Positions 1 to 9,763 of a stretch of DNA of 64,000 nt are shown here, one piece after another; position 1 is the stretch's first letter; each line of letters starts with the position of its first letter. Under the pieces are notes generated by a model. That model was not told the origin of the DNA. It searched no databases and worked only from the letters and a program-made list of their open reading frames with translations. The translations under genes and the position numbers were made by a program. This DNA is from Plantago major (taxonomy: Eukaryota; Streptophyta; Magnoliopsida; Lamiales; Plantaginaceae). Location of the stretch: assembly GCA_026545765.1 (NCBI GenBank), contig CM048844.1, positions 67,908,035-67,972,034 on the forward strand, given 5' to 3'.

Positions 1-1141
1 AGACAGTCCGTCAAGCTACAATGCCATCCTTGGTAGGCCATGGATTCACGAGATGAAAGCAGTACTGTCAACCTACCACCAGGTGATTCGCTTCCCAATC
101 AAGTGGGGGGTGAAGGAGATTTTTAGCCAGCAGCGTGATGCGAGAACATGTTACATGGAAACCTTGAAGCCAAAGGCAGCTGAGTTATAGCAATTACAGC
201 AACTCAACCCCCTAATCGACCCAGACCAGCCATGGATGGAAGAGCTCGATGAAGTTCAGATTCACCCAGACCATCCGGATCACAAAGTTCAGATTGGGGC
301 AAGGTTGAGGCCAGAGGTAAGAGAGCAACTGATCACATTTCTCAAAGTTCACCATGACTGCTTTGCTTGGTCACATACAGATATGACAGGAATCGACCCA
401 GAAGTTATCACCCACATACTTTAGGTTGATCCAGATTACCCACCAGTCAGACAGAAACGAAGGAAGTTCGCTCCAGAGCAGAACAAAGTTATCAATGAAG
501 AAGTCCAAAAGTTGCTCGATATCGGATCAGTCCGTGAAGTACATTACCCAGACTGGTTAGCCAACGTTGTGGTAGTAAAGAAGAAAAATGGCAAGTGGCG
601 AGTGTGCATAGACTTCCTTGACCTCAACAAAGCATGCCCAAAGGATTCTTTTCCACTTCCACACATAGACATGCTAGTGGATACTACAGCAGGACATGAG
701 CTTCTAAGCTTCATGGACACCTTCTCAGGTTACAACCAGATATTGATGCACCCTGAAGATCAAGAGAAGACAACTTTCGTCACATAGAGGGGGACCTTCT
801 GTTATAAGGTCATGCCCTTTGGACTCAAGATTGCAGGAGCCACTTACCAGCGCCTAGTCAACCGCATGTTCGCCAGTATGTTGGGGGACACCATGGAGGT
901 GTACATTAACGACATGCTAGTCAAGTCACTGGTCGCCGACCAACACCTAGACCATCTCCGCCAAGCCTTCTCAGTTCTCCGCAGGTACAACATGAAGTTG
1001 AATCCAGCCAAGTGCTCCTTTGGAGTTTCCTCTGGGAAATTCCTTGGATACTTAGTCACACAAAGAGGTATTGAGGCTAACCCTGATAAAATTCGTTCTA
1101 TTGCTAACATCCCTTCCTCCAAGTGTGTTAAAGATGTGTAG
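1..1141 (+). pseudogene. Tat-lineage Ty3/Gypsy pol: protease tail and reverse transcriptase (broken)
   Basis: From base 2 one reading frame gives the end of a retropepsin region ('YNAILGRPWIH', 'TYHQVIRFP') and then the reverse transcriptase, with 'KKKNGKWRVCIDF' and 'DLNKACPKDSFPLP' (about 560-660), 'SGYNQI' (about 730) and 'MPFGLKIAGATYQRL' (about 812-855). The family's catalytic Y-x-D-D box reads Y-I-N-D at about 901-912, so the first aspartate is lost. The frame is interrupted by TAG stops near 188, 422, 785 and 1139 but does not shift, which points to base substitutions in an old copy. Wording and order match plant Tat elements (Ogre, Retand). The 5' LTR and gag lie left of the window. 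Not functional. Confidence 0.9.
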
Positions 1142-2401
1142 AAACTGACTGGGAGGCTAGCAGCCCTCAGTAGATTCATACCCAAATCTTCTGAGAAGTG
1201 TCGTCCATTCTTTGACACTCTACGGAAAAGTAAATATTTCCAGTGGACAGACGAGTGTGAGGATGCCTTGCAACAAATCAAGCGTTACCTTACCACATCT
1301 CCAATACTGTCGAAGCCCAAGGTTGGAGAGACTCTGTTTATTTACCTTTCAGTCTCTGACTCAGCACTAAGCGGCATCCTAGTCAGGGAAGAAGATGGAA
1401 ACCAACTCCCAGTCTACTACGTGAGCAAGTCCTTACTAGACGCAGAGACTCGATACAGCTAGCTGGAGAAGCTAGCCCTTGCACTAGTCACTGCAGCAAG
1501 GAAGCTACGCCCTTACTTCCAATGCCACTCCATTATAGTCCTCACCAGCTTTCCACTATGCAGTATCTTACACAAGCCCGAAGTCTCTAGTAGGCTCTCA
1601 AAATGGGCGGTTGAGCTCAGCGAGTATGGCGTCTCCTTCCAACCCCGCACAGCCATCAAATCTCAAGCACTTGCAGACTTCATAGCGGACTTCACCCCAA
1701 CTGAATTAGGTCAAGCGGAGAAGGAATTGTTTTGTTTGCAGGAGAAGAACAATTTAGAGTGGAAGCTCTCAGTCGATGGTTCCAGTAACGTCAAAGGAAG
1801 TGGACTTGGCATAGTCCTAACCTCACCAGAAGGGGACACAATCCAAAGAGCTATCAGATGTGGATTCAAAGCAACCAACAACGAGTCTGAGTATGAGGAG
1901 CTTATAGCTGGCCTCAACCTAGCTCGGGACATGGGCATAAAAAGCTTTCAGGTACAGTCGGGCTCACAGTTAGTAGTTAACCAATTGCAGGGCTCATACC
2001 AAACTAGAGACACCAAGATGGCTGCCTATCTTCAGTTAGCCAAGGAGTTGCAATCCTCCTTCGAGGAGTTTTCTGTTTCGCAGGTGCCAAGGACGGACAA
2101 CAGTCACGCGGATGCCCTTGCCAACCTAGGAGCTGCCATCCAAACCACAGTGCCAATGACTATTCCTGTGGTGTATGTACAATGGCCTGCAACATGGAAG
2201 GATGAGCCCGCCAACCAGACAGTAGCCGATAAAACAACTGAGTCAAATTGGATGACTCCAATAGCATTGTACTTGTCAAACGGAGAACTTCCAAAAGACA
2301 AAAGCGAGGCAAGGAGGGTGAAGGTAAAGGCAGCCCGCTTCACGCTCCTCGACGGACAACTCTATAGGAGATCCTATTCAGGACCCTACTCAGGTGTGTA
2401 A
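1142..2401 (+). pseudogene. Tat-lineage pol: RNase H plus second (archaeal-type) RNase H
   Basis: This continues the reverse transcriptase frame. The connection and first RNase H run from 'KLTGRLAALSRF' through 'VYYVSKSLLDAETRY' to 'ALADFIADFTP' (about 1142-1700), with one TAG at 1460. A second RNase H follows at about 1750-2130: 'KLSVDGSSNVKGSGLGIVL', then 'NNESEYEELIAGL', 'VQSGSQLVVNQL' and 'RTDNSHADALANLG'. Two RNase H domains in tandem are the hallmark of the Tat clade of plant Gypsy elements, whose second copy is the archaeal-type aRNH. In this aRNH the D, E and D positions are still readable (VDGSS, SEYE, RTDNSHADAL), but the usual S-D-S is S-G-S. The frame ends at a TAA at 2399. Confidence 0.88.
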
Positions 2402-3486
2402 CTAATAATGAATCCAGACATGTTCTGACTGAGTTGCATGCAGGAGAATGTGGCAACCACTCTGGAGCCAGAAGTCTTGCCCACCGAGCACTAACAACTG
2501 GGTACTATTGGCCAACTATGAGGTCTGATGCTCTAAACTTTGTGAGAACATGTGACTCATGCCAAAGCCACTCACACATCAGCCATCTCCCACCAGAGAA
2601 GCTACACCCATCCATTGCTCCATGGCCTTTCATGAAATGGGGAATGGACATAGTAGGGAAACTACCTACTGCACCAGGCCAACGAGTGTACATGCTAGCA
2701 GTAATCGATTACTTCACCAAGTGGGTGGAAGAAGAAGCCTTCAAGCAAGTCCGTGACACAGAGGTAAAAAATTTCATTTGGAAACATGTGATTTGCAGGT
2801 ACGGAGTCCCCTATGAAATCGTGACAGACAATGGCTCCCAGTTCATAAGCTATGAGTTTCAAGATTTCTGCAAAGAATGGGGAATCAAGCTTACATTCTC
2901 CACTCCACTCTATCCCCAAGCAAATGGACAAGCGGAGTCGACCAACAAGACTATCATGAACAGTCTCAAAAAATGGCTAAAACAAGCAAAAGGAGCATGG
3001 GCAGATGAACTTCCAGGCGTCCTATGGTCTTACGTACCGAACCACACCAAGGACCCCAACTGGAGAAACACCATTTAGCATGCCATATGGACCTGAAGCA
3101 ATCATACCCATAGAAGTGGGATTACCCACAGCAAGATACAAAATGGCTAATGACCAGACCAACGATGCGACATTGGCATACGAGCTCGACTTGGTTGATG
3201 AACTCAGGGATAGAGCCATGATTCGGAGTGCCGCCTATCAACAAAAGGCTGCACAACACTTCAACAAGAACATACGCGTACGAACCTTCAAGCAAGATGA
3301 TTGGGTTCTACGTAAGGTGTTCCAGAACCCAAGGAGACAGGAGCTGGCAAGCTTGGACCAAATTGGGAAGGTCCTTACAAAATCACAAAGGTAGTAGGCA
3401 ACGGAGCCTACAAGCTGGAAACTAAGGAAGGACGACAGATAGCCAATAGTTGGAATGCCATCCACTTGAAGAGGTATAACTTCTAA
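2402..3486 (+). pseudogene. Tat-lineage integrase (frameshifted)
   Basis: The integrase begins in a new frame after 2401. Its zinc-binding segment reads 'LHAGECGNHSGARSLAHRA' and later 'CDSCQ' (H-H-C-C). The catalytic core keeps D-D-E: the D of 'MDIVGKLP', the D of 'VTDNGSQF' and the E of 'GQAESTNK'. A frameshift follows near 3030 (after 'LPGVLWSY'), and 'RTTPRTPTGETPFSM' continues in the frame opening at 3005. Another shift near 3355 is needed to reach 'GPYKITKVVGNGAYKLE' and the family C-terminal 'NSWNAIHLKRY', which stops at 3484-3486. There is no chromodomain, as expected for Tat. Not functional. Confidence 0.88.
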
Positions 3487-5269
3487 TGCCCCACCTTCCA
3501 AATACTTGCATGTTGAGGTTAACTCCTTTTTAAAATCAACCGACCTCACCAGGGGCTAGCTGGTCACCTAACACAGCTAGGTAGGTCAGTCAACCGCTCC
3601 ACCCCCCCAAACCTTCCCAGGGGGTCCAAACGTCTTGCTGACACCCGACCAAGCTACTAGTTATCCCATCATGACACCCGACGGTTGAATCCATGTGAAA
3701 TCGTTAGCCAACTGGAAGGGTCCAAACAATCACATCATCCAAGAGGTTGATAGTTGATCACCTACTTTGTCAGAGAAACTTCTCTCCACGAGCAGCATGT
3801 CACCCACGGCTAAGGTATGGTCCAACTTTGTCTGACGAGATTGATTTCTCTCCCAAACAACCGATCTGACTAGGGGCAAGTCAGTTAGCTAACCCGGTCA
3901 AGGTGTCGGTCTAACGCCCAACGCGTTCTTGCTAACCAATACAAGACCTGAACGAGTCAGAACATCTCGACAACAACGATCCATGAAACGTCACCAACTG
4001 ACCAGAAAGCCCTCGCCATTGCACAATCTAAACAATAAGATGGTTGGTCATCCACTTCGCGTGATATGTACAAACAGCGTTCCACATGCGGCTTGCTACC
4101 GCCTCCAAGGTACCATTATTTTCATCTATGAGATAGAATTTTCACAACAAACAGCCGACCTGACCAGGGGCTAGCTGGTCAACTAACCCGACTAAGGTGT
4201 CATTATCCCCGCCCCCAAAACCTCTCCAAGAGGATAGATTCCACTCATGTTGCAGGCTGACGCATCATGAGCACGATTGAAGTAATGCCCACGCGGCACA
4301 TCTTACTTCCAAGTGAACATCCAAAACATACTGCTCAACAAAGCCAACCATTTATCAGGCTGAGAAACGAAAACACATGGACTCACATCTATTCTGATTG
4401 GCTTGCACTTGCTTAATCCATGAGATGCGCCAAAAACAGCTCCATGGTTTAGACAAGTGCAAACCTTTCAAAATTGATGATCACGACCATACAAAGAGAC
4501 TCAACTCCATCCACATGAGCTCAGGCAGATAAAGCTCTCTACATTTTGCAACCATCTCAATCCACATACCAAGGCAAGACGTTAAAACACCTCCCCCTCC
4601 AAAGGGGTCTAAAACATAATTGCAGATTTATCACATGGTGAACTCCACAAAGTGAATTGTCTGACAGACCAAGCGTGGTAACCAACTGCAAGCTGACATA
4701 CATAGATGTCTGACTGACCTGGCGTGGTGCAAATTCGACAAAGTAGGCGGACGAACACGATAATAGTTCAAGCACTACTCCTCTGGACTAGAGCTTAAAC
4801 TGGGGGACAAACCCAGTAGACCAAGTCGAACCCTCTCGAGCAAGTTGCTCTAAGGTTAGTCATCTATGCACCGTTCAATCAAGCTATTAAGATTGATATG
4901 AGTATGTTATAATTCATTGCTAGTTAGTCACTTACACGCCTGCATAAGTTGTGACCCCTTACTAGTCATCTCAAAGTATCTAGTCAATAAGCTTTTTATG
5001 CAAGGTAGTGGACACCCTAGCTCACTGAACCTTACATGTTGCGACCATACTTGTCAATGCTCAATTTACATAACTAGTACTTCATGAATAGATTTACCTT
5101 ACGTTTACTCGTTATAAATTGTTTTGTACGATACGTGTTGCGTTTGCGATTGTTTCGATACTTGATTTGTATGAAACGCATAAGACATACTCAAATGACC
5201 CACGTGGTCACGCAACTCCAAGCAAAAACACGAAAGATAGTGCTCGAAAAATGAGTGAGAACATCTGAA
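3487..5269 (+). other. 3' untranslated region of the Tat element with dispersed repeats
   Basis: No gene is visible here. A motif of about 38 bp ('ccgacctgaccaggggctag' and following bases) recurs at about 3538, 3861 and 4155, spaced 294-323 bp apart, and C-rich runs near 3600, 4205 and 4585 accompany it. The copies are diverged and form a degenerate long-period array. A run 'aaactgggggacaaa' near 4798 looks like a Tat polypurine tract, but no LTR end was found to pair with it. Long 3' regions holding private tandem repeats are known for Tat/Ogre elements. Confidence 0.55.
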
Positions 5270-5819
5270 GGTCACTGGAAGTCCTACTCTAGTGCTTTCA
5301 AGGCTCCTCCCATGCTCTTCCAAACTCTTCTCAAAGAGAAGTAAGAGCCAATTTTCGAAAGAGCAAGGACCTCTCCGGCTCCTCACAAGCTCTTCTCCAG
5401 CACTCCGGAAGCACTTCTTCAGTGCTTTTAGGTTTCCTTCTGAGCTCCTCTCAAACTCTTCAAAAAGAGAAGCAAAAGCTAATTCTCAAAAAGAGCAAGG
5501 ATCTCTCAAGCACATTACATGCTCTTCTCTAGCTCCTAGGAAGCCAACAAGTTCCTAGTCAGCTAGCAGACTCATAAGTCGTTACTAGGAAGCTACAAGG
5601 CTCCTAGGAAGTTACCAAGCTCTTGGGAAGCTACCAAGCTCTTAGGGAGCTACCAGACTCATAAGTCGTCGCTAAAAACTATCACACTCCTAGCAAGCCC
5701 CTAGGAAGCTACCTCGCTCCTAGCAAGCTAACTCCAAGGAAGCTACCCTCAATCTTTACTAAAGCTTATCTCCAATGCCCTTAGAGTTCTTTTAAAGATC
5801 TCGGGAAGCTACTTCCAAG
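5270..5819. repeat. Degenerate short-unit repeat ('ggaagct' / 'agctcct' rich)
   Basis: Irregular repetition of 'cctaggaagctaccaagctc'-like units of roughly 25-35 bp, densest at 5530-5750, with longer repeats based on 'gctcctc' and 'caaagagaagtaagagc' at 5290-5520. This is low-complexity sequence that grades into the 88-bp array on its right. Short open frames on both strands here are by-products of the repeats. Confidence 0.6.
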
Positions 5820-6480
5820 CCCTCCAGAAGCCATCCACCAAGGCTTCCAAGGCTCCTTCCATAGTCTTTTGAAGTCATCTTCGAATGCTTCTAAGACTCC
5901 TTCCTAGCCCTCCAGAAGCCATCCATCAAGGCTTCCAAGGCTCCTTCCATAGTCTTTTGAAGTCATCTCTGGATGCTTCTAAGACTCCTTCCAAGCCCTC
6001 CAGAAGCCATCCACCAAGGCTTCCAAGGCTCCTTCCATAGTCTTTTGAAGTCATCTTCGGATGCTTCTAAGACTCCTTCCAAGCCCTCCACCATCCACCA
6101 AGGCTTCCAATGCTCCCTCCATAGTCTTTTGAAGTCATCTTCGAATGTAAAACTTGTTATGTTGTCAATGAATTTATCTTTACTCCTTTCAATCCCTTCA
6201 GAAGCCTTCCACCAAGGCTTCCAGGGCTCTTCCCAAAGTCTTTTCGTAGGCTTCTCCGAAGGCTCCTAAAGCTCCTTCCGAGCTCCTCATGAAACCTTTG
6301 AACGCTTCTACGGATCCTTCCAGAGCTCTTTCCATCATCTTCCAATGCTTCCAAAACTCCTTCCAAAGCTCTTCAGAAGCAACCCTTGAATGCTTCTAGA
6401 GCTCCCTCCAAAGTCTTCTGAAGTCATCTTCGAATGCTTCTAAAAAATTCCATCCAATGCTCTTCAGAAGAAGGCCTTGA
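5820..6480 (+). repeat. 88-bp tandem repeat array
   Basis: Units starting 'ccctccagaagccatccacc' begin at 5820, 5908, 5996 and 6084, an exact 88-bp period, with only a few substitutions between neighbours; the fourth unit loses a few bases inside. From about 6190 to 6480 the same words ('aaggcttccagggctc', 'gaagtcatcttcgaatgc') continue with indels, as older units. A 46-bp unrelated stretch (about 6145-6190) separates the fresh and the old parts. The array sits between pol and the 3' LTR of a Tat element, the place where such arrays are known to arise and sometimes seed satellites. Confidence 0.85.
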
Positions 6481-6880
6481 ATGAATGCTTTAGGGCTCCT
6501 TCTAAAGGATTTCTCTACGAGAAACTTAACGTTTTAATTCAAAACAAAACACTTTCATTTGTACAACGTGCAATCCTCTTCAGTAACAAAATGAAAGTCT
6601 AGCCTTTTTACAAGGCCAAAATCCATGTAAAAGTCGATCAAAAGCTAGCATACTAGCAAAACTGAACGAGGCACATAATACAAAATAAATCCACATACGC
6701 ATATTACGCAAAGGCGGATAAGCTGCCTATCGAAAATTCCATAGTTACAACGAACACTTAGCGTAGTCGATCTATTTCTCCAATCCTATCCACTACACTA
6801 CCCCTAATCACAATCTCAGGTTCCTCCCCGAAGTGGATAGTTGATCTCTCCCTGCTTTATCTTTAGCGACAACTCAAGTC
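6481..6880. other. Noncoding stretch in the Tat 3' region
   Basis: No open frame, repeat or recognisable motif stands out. It separates the tandem array from the antisense gene-like fragment. Confidence 0.4.
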
Positions 6881-7480
6881 AAGTGTCATTCTCATGACCG
6901 TCGACTTCCTCAAGAATCTCTTCCACCTCTGTGGCTTTCTCACCGTTTTTCATCACCAATCCGGTAGTCTCCTCAACCATAGCATTGGCCTTCCATGAGC
7001 TAAGAGGAGAGTATCTATCTGCAACTGCCTCTCTCGACTCTCTACTTCAGAGGTCTTCAGACACAGTTTCAAATACACCATAGAGTCTACGAATGAAACT
7101 GAGATTGTTATTCCAATCATCCAATCAATAAGAACACACAATCTGAGTTCAGAGGCAGCAAACAGGAGACTCACACTACAAAGACTGGGAAATCTGCAAC
7201 TTCACCAGAGAAGCACCAACAGTACACCTCCTTGTTCCGTCCCTTTCGCCCTTACTCCCCTCCGACCGCACTTCCACTCACTGGAAAAATACCAACTTCC
7301 ATTTTCACCGCACTCACCTTCACCTTTGTCATCAAATCGTGCGTGGTTGGAGCGAGTACGACCATACGAGACTAAGATTTGTTGATGGAGGTAATAGAGA
7401 GAGATGGAAATGAATTTTGATTTTTTGCTCAAATATGAAAATGGCGTTGAAGTGCTATGAAGAAGATGAGCAGCCTCCAA
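6881..7480 (-). pseudogene. Antisense gene-like fragment inside the Tat 3' region (unidentified)
   Basis: Read on the minus strand, this looks more like a plant gene than like element sequence. A pyrimidine-rich leader (about 7420-7370) is followed by an ATG near 7362 opening 'MVVLAPTTHDLMTKVKVSAV', and a weakly coding tract ends 'GEKATEVEEILEEVDGHEND' near 6890, but stops fall between them and no single frame joins them. I do not recognise the protein. Some Tat-lineage elements (for example Grande) are known to carry an antisense ORF between pol and the 3' LTR, so this may be its remnant; a captured host fragment is the alternative. Confidence 0.3.
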
Positions 7481-8115
7481 ATTTTTAGGGCAACATCACT
7501 TCTTAGCCTGTCTCATTCTCACTTGGGCCAGTCACGAGAAAGGTAATAAGCCCAACTTGACTTTCTATACTTCTGTTTGATTCCGTTGTTTCAACTTTCA
7601 TGTAGTATGGTGTCTAATGCTTTTATTTCTTCCAAATTTAAGATGCCATTAACACTTCCAAATAATCAAAAGTAAGTACATTGGGTTATGTTAATTACAA
7701 ATTTTAAAATGATCCAAGAGATCAATGCCCCAGTCAATTGAAATACTTACATTTCATATCTCACGTGAATGGTATATCTTGTCTAGCTTGTTTGACTACT
7801 CACATTTATATATTTTTACCATAGAGTATAAATTAATTAAAGTTTACCGTTTTACGGGAGCTCTCACGAAAAGAGCACATATTTTCTCGGAAACTCTCAC
7901 GAAAAGAGTCCATCGTCAACATAATTTGTGTTTGTAATTATTGAAAATATGATCCATGTTATCAAAATTATCGACTATTCTATTTAGTCAAAATTATGGC
8001 CTTACGAGGGCCAATTGACCTGGCAAAAATATTGGATTGAATACAAATATTTGATACGATTCAAGCAATACTGCTTTTTTACTCTCCAACTCGACTCGGA
8101 GAGTGGGCGACAAAC
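7481..8115. other. Noncoding stretch up to the Tat 3' LTR
   Basis: No gene seen. A 15-bp word 'ctctcacgaaaagag' occurs twice, 34 bp apart, at about 7861-7910. The last 35 bp ('ctcggagagtgggcgacaaa') have the position and purine content of a decayed polypurine tract next to the LTR. Confidence 0.4.
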
Positions 8116-8837
8116 TGTATTGGTAAATTTTCGTACCTTGATCCAGTCCAGAACTTAGTCCAAATACTATTTGATATGGCCTCGTTTATGGCCCATTAAT
8201 TGGTGATCACGCCCAATCCATGAGAACAATCAAATGTGTTTCAGTCGCTTGACGATTTAGCTAATCGCGGTCCAGTCCACATGCATTTGACCAAAAGTCA
8301 TCTTGACTATGAGACCTGACGGATGAAGACTAGCCTTCCCGCGGTCGACCCATGGAGATGGACAATGACCTAAGATCCATGTCCGATCCTTAGACTTGAC
8401 CAACAAATGAGGTCTTGCTCTAGTTCTAGCTCTTACTCATCGAGAAGCAAAGGCCTCTAGCTTAATTCCTTGATCCACACACACACCTCCATGATTGGTC
8501 TAGCTCAACCCAAGGTCCATCACTCAGTGACCAGTCAAGCACAAGCCAAGGCTATCTCCTTGTTAGTCTTCGAAGGAGCTAAGGCACTTGACCAACCCAT
8601 GAGATCTAGCTCTTGTGCTTGGCCCTAAAGAAGCCAAGGTACACGACCTTCCTCATGGAACCAACCAAATGGTGGGTAGGCTACCATCCCACCTCACTCA
8701 GTCAGTCAACAAAGCTAGTCACTCGATCACCTCATTAGGAATCTAGTTTAGCTAACAAGCCAAACTACCCACTACTCCTCTAACGAACCAAGACGTGGTC
8801 CAAGCCACTAGGAGACTCCAACCGCCTCACCGATATT

Positions 8838-8850
8838 GGGGGGGGGGGGG
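8838..8850 (+). repeat. 13-G homopolymer in the LTR
   Basis: An uninterrupted run of 13 G, followed by 'agactccaac', a word also present about 30 bp upstream ('ggagactccaaccg'). The run length may be uncertain in the assembly. Confidence 0.8.
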
Positions 8851-8872
8851 AGACTCCAACGGTTAGTTGAGC

Positions 8873-8878
8873 TATATA
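8873..8878 (+). promoter_or_regulatory. TATA box of the Tat LTR
   Basis: 'gctatatagg' lies about 757 bp into the LTR, where U3 should end. Transcription would be expected to start about 30 bp downstream, near 8905. The assignment rests on position and motif only. Confidence 0.5.
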
Positions 8879-9226
8879 GGAGGCATGTGAGCAAGGGAGA
8901 GATCATCAGATACTTACTGAACAAACCCTAGTGATCTCATGCGGACTGAAGAAACCCTAGCGATCATTCTCTCACGCCTCCATCTCTTAAGCTCTCTGAT
9001 CAACACCTACGATCATCCACCATCGCCTACGATCAACCACCATCATCATCGACCTTCTCCATCTCCTTCCACCTTCAACCACCATCATCATCCACCTTCT
9101 GTCATCGTCATCCATCTTCCGACACGACTAACTAGCTCCCTCAGACGAGCTCAGCTAGCCATCTCACCGGTGCTCGCCCATTCATTGCCGAACCGATCCA
9201 CTCTACAGGATAAGTCGACTCTCATC

Positions 9227-9230
<4 letters not shown>

Positions 9231-9270
<40 letters not shown>
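9231..9270 (+). repeat. (TC)20 microsatellite in the LTR R-U5 region
   Basis: A perfect dinucleotide run in the transcribed part of the Tat LTR. It underlies a low-complexity open frame at 8939-9304 rich in H, P and S that I do not regard as a gene. Confidence 0.9.
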
Positions 9271-9275
<5 letters not shown>

Positions 9276-9445
9276 CTACATCTTCTTCCAGTTATCTCAC
9301 TTGAGCGTCGGAGTCCCTTCGGTCGGCACCACACCGGTGTCACCTTGGAACCTCACGTCTCTAGGTTTGCTCTTGTTGCCTTGCAGGTTGCTGGTGCCCA
9401 CCAATTCATCAACCTAATTCGATTGTAGATTTTTGAGCGTCTACA

Positions 9446-9763
9446 GTAATGTGCTGTCAATTCTTCATATTGGAAAGGGGTTTTTCGTATTGGGATGAAG
9501 GTATGAAAAAAGGCTCGTTGCTAAGCAGATTATTGGGCCAACTTTCGTACTGGAGCTGAAAAAAGCCAATTAAAAAGAAGCAAGTTCAGAAATAGATTCT
9601 TTAGTATGTGCTATGTGGAAAAGAGATTAATGAACAACTTACTTTTGAGTATGAACTACTAATCATTCAATAGTAGCTGATTCCTCATCGGTTATTTTCA
9701 AATTTGCAATAAATTCAAATAAATTATTAATGTAGGATAATAAGTAAAGAGTGCATAAGAGTT
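9446..9763. other. Sequence between the Tat LTR and the hAT gene
   Basis: No gene or repeat recognised. It probably holds the 3' end and terminal region of the hAT element on the minus strand, but I could not identify its terminal inverted repeat. Confidence 0.35.

Larger units (their letters stand above)
8116..9445 (+). mobile_element. 3' LTR of the Tat-lineage element (1,330 bp)
   Basis: It starts 'TGTATTGGTAAATT' and ends 'GAGCGTCTACA', giving matching TGTA/TACA ends. A purine-rich tract lies just before it. Inside, a TATA box at 8873-8878 fits a U3 promoter, and the words 'ttgagcgtcggagtccc' near 9302 are typical of the R-U5 end of Tat LTRs. The element's coding part lies to the left in the same orientation, so this is its 3' LTR; the 5' copy is outside the window, so neither pairing nor the target duplication could be checked. 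Confidence 0.72.

Noticed and set aside
4795-4815. 'aaactgggggacaaa' as polypurine tract with the 3' LTR starting near 4810
   Set aside because: An LTR from there to 9445 would be 4.6 kb and would not begin with TG. The TGTA/TACA pair at 8116-9445 with its own purine tract fits better; still possible as an older border.
5820-6150. Regular 88-bp repeats as a CRISPR-like array
   Set aside because: The whole unit repeats, with no unique spacers, in a plant retrotransposon 3' region. It is an ordinary tandem repeat.
8939-9304. 121-codon open frame rich in H, P, S and L
   Set aside because: It lies in the transcribed part of the Tat LTR and is largely made of CAT/CAC and TC repeats, with no family likeness.
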